A stretch of DNA of 64,000 nt, taken from assembly GCA_025359215.1 (NCBI GenBank), contig JANYHE010000115.1:81513-145512 (forward strand). Reading direction: 5' to 3'. The notes beneath the pieces were generated by a model, which ran no database searches, was not told where the DNA came from, and was given only the letters and a program-made list of their open reading frames with translations. Every line of letters starts with the position of its first letter. Within the stretch, counting starts at the first letter, position 1. Of this stretch, positions 58,776 through 64,000 are shown piece after piece. The DNA comes from Hyphomicrobiales bacterium (GTDB lineage: Bacteria > Pseudomonadota > Alphaproteobacteria > Rhizobiales > Aestuariivirgaceae). The translations under genes were made by a program, and so were the position numbers.

Positions 58776-60563
58776 TTAATGCGCGGCAAAAACATCAATT
58801 TCACCCGCCAGATATTTCTGACGAGCACCATTGCGTGAAAGCTTGCCTGATGATGTGAAAGGTAAACTGCGCGGGGCGACCAAAAGGATTGAACAATCAA
58901 CACCTGCACTTTGATGTACAATCTTTGCCACATCACGGCGCAAGCTTTCTTGACTGGCCACATCGCTGGTGCGGCACTCGACCAGAACCACAACTTCATC
59001 ATCGCCATCTTGGCCTTCAACGGCAAAAGCCGCCACATCACCTGATTTAAGCTCAGGCAATTGCTCTGCCGACCATTCAATATCTTGCGGCCAAATGTTG
59101 CGGCCATTATGCAAGATGAGATCCTTAACGCGACCGGTGATAACAATCTCACCGTTCAACACATAACCCATATCGCCCGTATCCAAGAACCCATCAGAAC
59201 CGATGGCTTCAGCCGTGGCTTCTTCATTGTTGAAATAGCAGCTCATCAAGCTGGGGCCAGACACATAAATGCGGCCAATTTCGCGTTCGCCCAAAACGAC
59301 GCCTGCTTCATTGCGCACTTGCATCACATGGCCTTCAATGGCCTTGCCACAAATCACAAAGCTGCGGGCAACTTCATCATCACCATCCACCATTGGCACT
59401 GCTTTCTGCTGGCTGCGAATGGCGGCACGTGAAACCCGGTCCACACGCACGGGAAGGTCAGCACCCGCAAAAGAAATCGCCAAAGTAGATTCAGCCATGC
59501 CGTAGCTGGGCAAAAATGAGGTGGGGCTAAATTTGGAAACACTTAACGTATCAGCAAAGGCCTTCAACACATCAGGCCGCACCATGTCACCGCCAATGCC
59601 TGCAATGCGCCACGCTGAAAGATCCAGCGAAACCGCTTCACCATTGATCCGGCGTGCCGCTAAATCATAACCGAAGGTGGGAGAAAATGAGATTGTCGAA
59701 CGGTTTTCAGCCATCAATTTCAGCCACAATGCAGGCCTGCGGGCAAAGGCTGTCGTTGCTAAATAATCAACAGTCACCTGCGCCAGCATGGGGGCTAAGC
59801 AAAACCCAACCAAACCCATATCATGATAAAGTGGCAACCACGAAAAAGCACGATCATCGTTGCGCAGTTTCATGCCATCAAAATGCATGCCTTTGGCATT
59901 GGCCATGATGGCACGTTGCGAAATCAAAACGCCTTTTGGTGCGGAAGTAGAACCCGACGAATATTGAATATAAGCCACGTCATCAGCACTAAAACCATGC
60001 AGCTTGGTCATGCTTTCAGGCAATGAGGCAACATCATCATGAGTAAGAACAAGGGCAACACCTGCCGCATCAGCAGCAGCTTGAGCAGAGTCGAGCATTT
60101 CAGCGGGTGTAACGATGGCATGAGCGTGAGCGGCCTTCATCATGCCAGCAATACGCGTCACGTAAGATTCTTTGCCACCAATATACATGCTGTAAGGAAC
60201 GGGGCATGGAACTAAACCAGCATATTGGCAGGCAAAAAACGTGATCATAAAATCAGCATTTGTCTCAGCCACAATAGCAACCCGGTCTAAACGCTTTAGC
60301 CCGGAAGACAATAATTTACGGGCCGTGCAAAGTGCCTTGCTGCGCAATTCAGAATAAGTCAGCACCACATCCAAAGCACCGCGGCCAGTGTAAAAATTAA
60401 AGCCCGTAACGCCGCGCGCGGCATAATCCAAGCCCTGCGCCAAAGTGGAAAATCCGCCCAACTGTTGAGGTACATCGCGATTTGACCTTGGAGTGCGCGA
60501 CAAAACAGGTTCATCCGCTGGTGAGCTATTTACGGCCAAAGAGATTGTTTTCGTCAATTCCAC
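58776..60563 (-). CDS. Fatty acyl-AMP ligase/acyl-ACP synthetase
   Basis: YIQYSSGSTSAPKGVLISQRAIMAN, SWLPLYHDMGLVG, SYGMAESTLAIS, DTGDMGYVLNGEIVITGRVKDLILHNGRNIWPQDIE. Confidence 0.92.
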   Translation of the reverse strand: MELTKTISLAVNSSPADEPVLSRTPRSNRDVPQQLGGFSTLAQGLDYAARGVTGFNFYTGRGALDVVLTYSELRSKALCTARKLLSSGLKRLDRVAIVAETNADFMITFFACQYAGLVPCPVPYSMYIGGKESYVTRIAGMMKAAHAHAIVTPAEMLDSAQAAADAAGVALVLTHDDVASLPESMTKLHGFSADDVAYIQYSSGSTSAPKGVLISQRAIMANAKGMHFDGMKLRNDDRAFSWLPLYHDMGLVGFCLAPMLAQVTVDYLATTAFARRPALWLKLMAENRSTISFSPTFGYDLAARRINGEAVSLDLSAWRIAGIGGDMVRPDVLKAFADTLSVSKFSPTSFLPSYGMAESTLAISFAGADLPVRVDRVSRAAIRSQQKAVPMVDGDDEVARSFVICGKAIEGHVMQVRNEAGVVLGEREIGRIYVSGPSLMSCYFNNEEATAEAIGSDGFLDTGDMGYVLNGEIVITGRVKDLILHNGRNIWPQDIEWSAEQLPELKSGDVAAFAVEGQDGDDEVVVLVECRTSDVASQESLRRDVAKIVHQSAGVDCSILLVAPRSLPFTSSGKLSRNGARQKYLAGEIDVFAAH

Positions 60564-60655
60564 ACCAATTTCCTAGTTATCAGCTTCTTTGCTATCAAGC
60601 CAATCCAAGATACGGAAATCAATTGGTGTTTCAAATTATTACGGCCGAAATAGCG

Positions 60656-61177
60656 CTAAAAATGTAGCTTTCCCAATAAGATAGCAGCCACCAAAAGCCC
60701 TAAAACGCCGAATGCACACCCTGTGATCCAAACATAAATAAGTGATCCGAGTGAATAACCGAGGCGCGAATCTTTAAAGGGATTCGAAATGCCAGCCACA
60801 GCCCTGTCATGGATAACAATCCGGTGTGCTAAATAACGCGTCAAAAAATCAACTGTTGCTCGTAACTCACCAGACTCAAACAGTGTTTCGCGCTGCCCAT
60901 CGTGGTCTTGCACCAGCCTGTAAGTGCGTGGATCAGGCTCCATCACCACAGATGAAACAAGATCAATCCAAAGCCTCGGGTTGGCACCGGATTGAACATT
61001 AAGTTCAAAAAGCTTCAAAGCCTCAGAATGACCAGACAACAGTGGCACAAGTGAAGTGCGAAGAGTTTCCAAACGCAAAGACTTGGCATCGCGCAAGTTT
61101 AGAGCAGATTCCAATTGCGCTGACTCCGCAAGTCGCGCCTCTCGCAATGCCGCTGTTAATTTGTCCTGCTCAGTCAT
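60656..61177 (-). CDS. Hypothetical protein with C-terminal TM segment
   Basis: Coiled N-terminus; C-terminal SLGSLIYVWITGCAFGVLGLLVAAILLG. Confidence 0.6.
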   Translation of the reverse strand: MTEQDKLTAALREARLAESAQLESALNLRDAKSLRLETLRTSLVPLLSGHSEALKLFELNVQSGANPRLWIDLVSSVVMEPDPRTYRLVQDHDGQRETLFESGELRATVDFLTRYLAHRIVIHDRAVAGISNPFKDSRLGYSLGSLIYVWITGCAFGVLGLLVAAILLGKLHF

Positions 61178-61255
61178 CTATAAAATCTACCAATGGCCCC
61201 TCTGTGCCAAAACAATACAGCCGCAGTAAGACACGCAGTAATCAGGCCAAAACGC

Positions 61256-61284
61256 AAAAAAGGCGGAATTCCTTCCGCCTTTTG
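61256..61284. terminator. Rho-independent terminator (downstream of SMP-30-like gene)
   Basis: AAAAGGCGGAA-TTCC-TTCCGCCTTTT perfect 11-bp stem, A/T flanks on both sides. Confidence 0.8.
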
Positions 61285-61300
61285 TAATCACGAGGTCAAA

Positions 61301-62182
61301 TTACCACTTAACTGAATAGCCTTCGATTTCGTTTTCCAACATTTGTGGAATAACCACGGTGTGGCCATTGTTAAACTGGTCTAAGTCAGCCGAACCAGGT
61401 TTCAAATCCAAAACCGTTTCAAATGATCCATCTTTGTGAATATCATATAATGCACCAGCATTAAAATCTGTACCATAGAAGCCATCACGACCATCGCGCT
61501 CCAAACCGTCAATGGCACCAATGCCACGGCCATCACCAAGGTTTTTGAGTTCTTTAGTCTTGAGATCGATAGTCAAAAGATTACCCTTTGTGTCCATCGA
61601 GCCATCATCATGCATGCCCGTGCCAAACCCGGCCACCAACAACTTGTCACCACGGATCACGCGCAAACCGTTTGGATTTTGCAAACCTGGCTTGTCGTAC
61701 CACAGAGCCATTTTGCCATCTTTCAGCTGCCAAATTGTGGCTTTCGCAATGTCTGATGCATAAACATTCCCTTCCGCATCCACAGCTGGATCATTCAAAA
61801 ACTTGGCACCTGCAGCGTCATATTTCTGAACAATCTTGCCCGTGCGCGTATCAATTTCAACAAGCTGGTCGATATCAGTTACAAACATTTTGAAGCCGTT
61901 AATCACGATGCCTTTTGGACCGTTCAAACCGGTAATCCATTTTTGTTCAAGCATCTTGCCGTCTTTAGAAACCTTGGAAATGTAGCCATTGCCATCTTTG
62001 TCCAATGGGCCGCCGCCAATGCTCGAAACATAAAGAACGCCGTGCGCTAAATCGAGATCAACGCTTTCCGGATGGGCAAACCCACCTAAAGTCCATTTCT
62101 TCGTGGCAACCGTGTGCGCCTGAGCGAAAGTGGCGCTCATCAAAAAGCTTGCAGCCACCAAACCAACAATACCAAATTTCAT
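61301..62182 (-). CDS. Periplasmic SMP-30/gluconolactonase-like beta-propeller protein
   Basis: Signal peptide KFGIVGLVAASFLMSATFAQAH; repeated propeller motifs VYVSSIGGG, DPAVDAEGNVYASDIA, NPNGLRVIRGDKLLVAGFG. Confidence 0.82.
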   Translation of the reverse strand: MKFGIVGLVAASFLMSATFAQAHTVATKKWTLGGFAHPESVDLDLAHGVLYVSSIGGGPLDKDGNGYISKVSKDGKMLEQKWITGLNGPKGIVINGFKMFVTDIDQLVEIDTRTGKIVQKYDAAGAKFLNDPAVDAEGNVYASDIAKATIWQLKDGKMALWYDKPGLQNPNGLRVIRGDKLLVAGFGTGMHDDGSMDTKGNLLTIDLKTKELKNLGDGRGIGAIDGLERDGRDGFYGTDFNAGALYDIHKDGSFETVLDLKPGSADLDQFNNGHTVVIPQMLENEIEGYSVKW

Positions 62183-62253
62183 AAATCTCTCCCTCGGTTT
62201 CCAAAATGGAACAACGAGTTAGAGGAAGCAATTATGAGGCCAACAACTTCTGG

Positions 62254-64000
62254 TTATCCATGGTCGACCTCAGCTTGCGTGACTGTGTGTACCCAAGTGA
62301 AGGTAATAGATGCGCCCGGCGCAAGTGTTGACCACACGCCGTCATTTGCTGTTGCATCGGTAGAGGCAGCCGCACCATAAGGCCCGGGAACTGTCAGGGT
62401 TTCAGACGTAATCCCACCCGCACCCACAGGCACCACAACGGCGGGCGTGCCGTGCATGTCACTCACGGAAACATTGGTCATTGGCACGTTGCCAATATTG
62501 GTGACAGTGTAGGTGTAGGTGACAATTTCATTGAGATCAGCCTTGCCCGCTGTAAGGCCGGGTGTATCTGTTAAAACGAACGACTTTACGGTGCTCAGCA
62601 ACGGGCTAGAGGTGATGGTTGTTGAAGCAGAAGAATTGGGTGCCGTGATTGTAGCCGCTGCCGGGCTTTTGCCTGTGGCCGATGCAGTGTTAGTAACACC
62701 ATTTGCAATGCCGACACCATTTTTAACATCAGTGAGGGACAAAATATAAACAGCTGTGAAAGATTGCGATGCGCCAGCCGCTAAAGTAACGGATCCCGCG
62801 GGCGAAAACGCACCCAGCGCATTCGTTCCGGCAATGCCATTAAACTTCGGCCCTGCATCTGATGGGAACACCGTGGTCAAGGTCACACTGCCCACGTTTT
62901 TCAAAACATAAGTAAACGTAATGGTGTCGCCAGCATCGGTAATTGAGGCGCTGGTGCCAGCTGCAATTGTAGGTGCGGCGGCTGTCTTGGTCACGGTAAG
63001 ACCCGCTACAGTCGTAATTGAAGTTGAGGCTGTAGCATTAGAGGACGTCGCCGTTAATGTTCCAGAAACGCCAGTTGCTTTTGCTGTGTTTGTAACACCA
63101 TTTGCCACCCCGGCCCCGTTCATCACATCCGCTGCAGAAAGCGTGTAGGTAGCAGTAAAAACTTGATTAGCACCCACGGCAATTGAAGCTGACGCTGGTG
63201 TATAAGCACTCATCGTTCCTGTGCCAGCCACGCCATTAAATTTTGGACCAACATCCACAGGCGCAACAGTGGTGAGCGCCACCGACCCTGTGTTGGTGAC
63301 AGTATAAGTATAGGTAATTTTATCTCCAGCATCCGTCAACGTGGCGCTGGTGCCCGAGGCAACAGTGGGCGCACCCGCAGCCTTAGTAAGGCTCAATGCT
63401 GCAATCTTGATGGTGGCAACTGCAGTGTTAGAATTATCAACCCCATCATTCACAATCACATTGATCAGCTTATCCGGCCCTGCCGGATTAGCAGCGGAGC
63501 TGGAATAAGTGATCGCTTGCAAGGCCGCTTTATATTCCGCCAAAGTGCCAACACCTGAAAGTGTTATGGTTCCCGTTCCGGAATTATAGGCTGAAGCTGA
63601 AATGCTGCCGGGCAAAGCTCCCGCCGTCAAAAGATCACCCGCAGTCAAATTTGAAATTGTAATTGTGGCTGAGGAAATGGTCGTTCCATCATCACTGATC
63701 GTGTCATCGGCAGCAGCAATGGCAACCCCTGCATTGCCTTCAGCCCATGTGGTGGAATAGCTGGTACCAGAAGCTGCTGCAGAAAGATCAATGGCAGGCG
63801 GGTTGTTCAAAATAGTGGACGTCGACACGAACGCGATTGAGTCATAGGCGGCGTCTCCCACATCCGCAATCCGAATGGTGAGCGTATAAGTAGTGCCTGG
63901 CACCACGTTAAAAGCGTTGATGAAAACAGTGGTGGCACCATCCATCTTAATGTCTGAAATGGGAGGAGTGGCCACGCTGTTGTCGCGATAAAAGCCTGAG
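62254..64000 (-). CDS. DUF11-type repeat surface/secreted protein, 5' end beyond window
   Basis: Tandem ~130-aa repeats (TxxAxAPTxAxGTSATxTDAGDxITxTYxxxNxGSVxLTTVxPxDxGPKFNG..). Frame stays open to the window edge (SGFYRDNSVATPP), so the listed GTG at 63975 is internal. Confidence 0.82.
   Translation of the reverse strand, partial: SGFYRDNSVATPPISDIKMDGATTVFINAFNVVPGTTYTLTIRIADVGDAAYDSIAFVSTSTILNNPPAIDLSAAASGTSYSTTWAEGNAGVAIAAADDTISDDGTTISSATITISNLTAGDLLTAGALPGSISASAYNSGTGTITLSGVGTLAEYKAALQAITYSSSAANPAGPDKLINVIVNDGVDNSNTAVATIKIAALSLTKAAGAPTVASGTSATLTDAGDKITYTYTVTNTGSVALTTVAPVDVGPKFNGVAGTGTMSAYTPASASIAVGANQVFTATYTLSAADVMNGAGVANGVTNTAKATGVSGTLTATSSNATASTSITTVAGLTVTKTAAAPTIAAGTSASITDAGDTITFTYVLKNVGSVTLTTVFPSDAGPKFNGIAGTNALGAFSPAGSVTLAAGASQSFTAVYILSLTDVKNGVGIANGVTNTASATGKSPAAATITAPNSSASTTITSSPLLSTVKSFVLTDTPGLTAGKADLNEIVTYTYTVTNIGNVPMTNVSVSDMHGTPAVVVPVGAGGITSETLTVPGPYGAAASTDATANDGVWSTLAPGASITFTWVHTVTQAEVDHG

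Noticed and set aside
1-64000. CRISPR arrays, tRNA/rRNA genes, prophage or IS elements
   Set aside because: No regularly spaced repeats, no recognisable tRNA cloverleaf or rRNA sequence, and no transposase, integrase or phage structural proteins seen by eye; a tRNAscan/Infernal run would be decisive

Overview
Chromosomal window from an alphaproteobacterium (Rhizobiales/Hyphomicrobiales-like by gene content and repeat style; inferred, not proven). About 70 credible genes are densely packed on both strands. I saw no tRNA or rRNA genes, CRISPR arrays, prophage or intact IS elements. Housekeeping content includes polyprenyl synthase, mtnP, cytochrome bc1 (petABC), trmL, hemF-apt, ychF, pth, rplY, prs, lgt, proC, ilvE, cfa, uvrC-pgsA-moaD, folB, cca and a MoxR/DUF58/DUF4159 operon. 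The most interesting regions are: (1) 51.5-60.6 kb, which looks like a bacterial ceramide/sphingolipid locus (serine palmitoyltransferase-like enzyme, dedicated ACP, NAD-dependent epimerase/reductase, fatty acyl-AMP ligase, GNAT-like bCerS candidate) next to an ABC exporter, a metallophosphoesterase and a lone LptF/LptG-type permease; (2) 13.9-16.6 kb, a three-gene flavin-based transmembrane electron-transfer module (RnfD/NqrB-like membrane domain fused to a ferredoxin-reductase domain, ApbE, and a periplasmic FMN-binding protein with an SGATLT flavinylation motif); (3) a cobalamin riboswitch directly upstream of bluB; (4) a VapBC toxin-antitoxin pair bracketed by two different REPIN-like inverted repeats; (5) a perfect palindrome over the marR start codon in a divergent marR/ilvE promoter. 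All calls come from reading the ORF translations and the DNA by eye; no database search was run.
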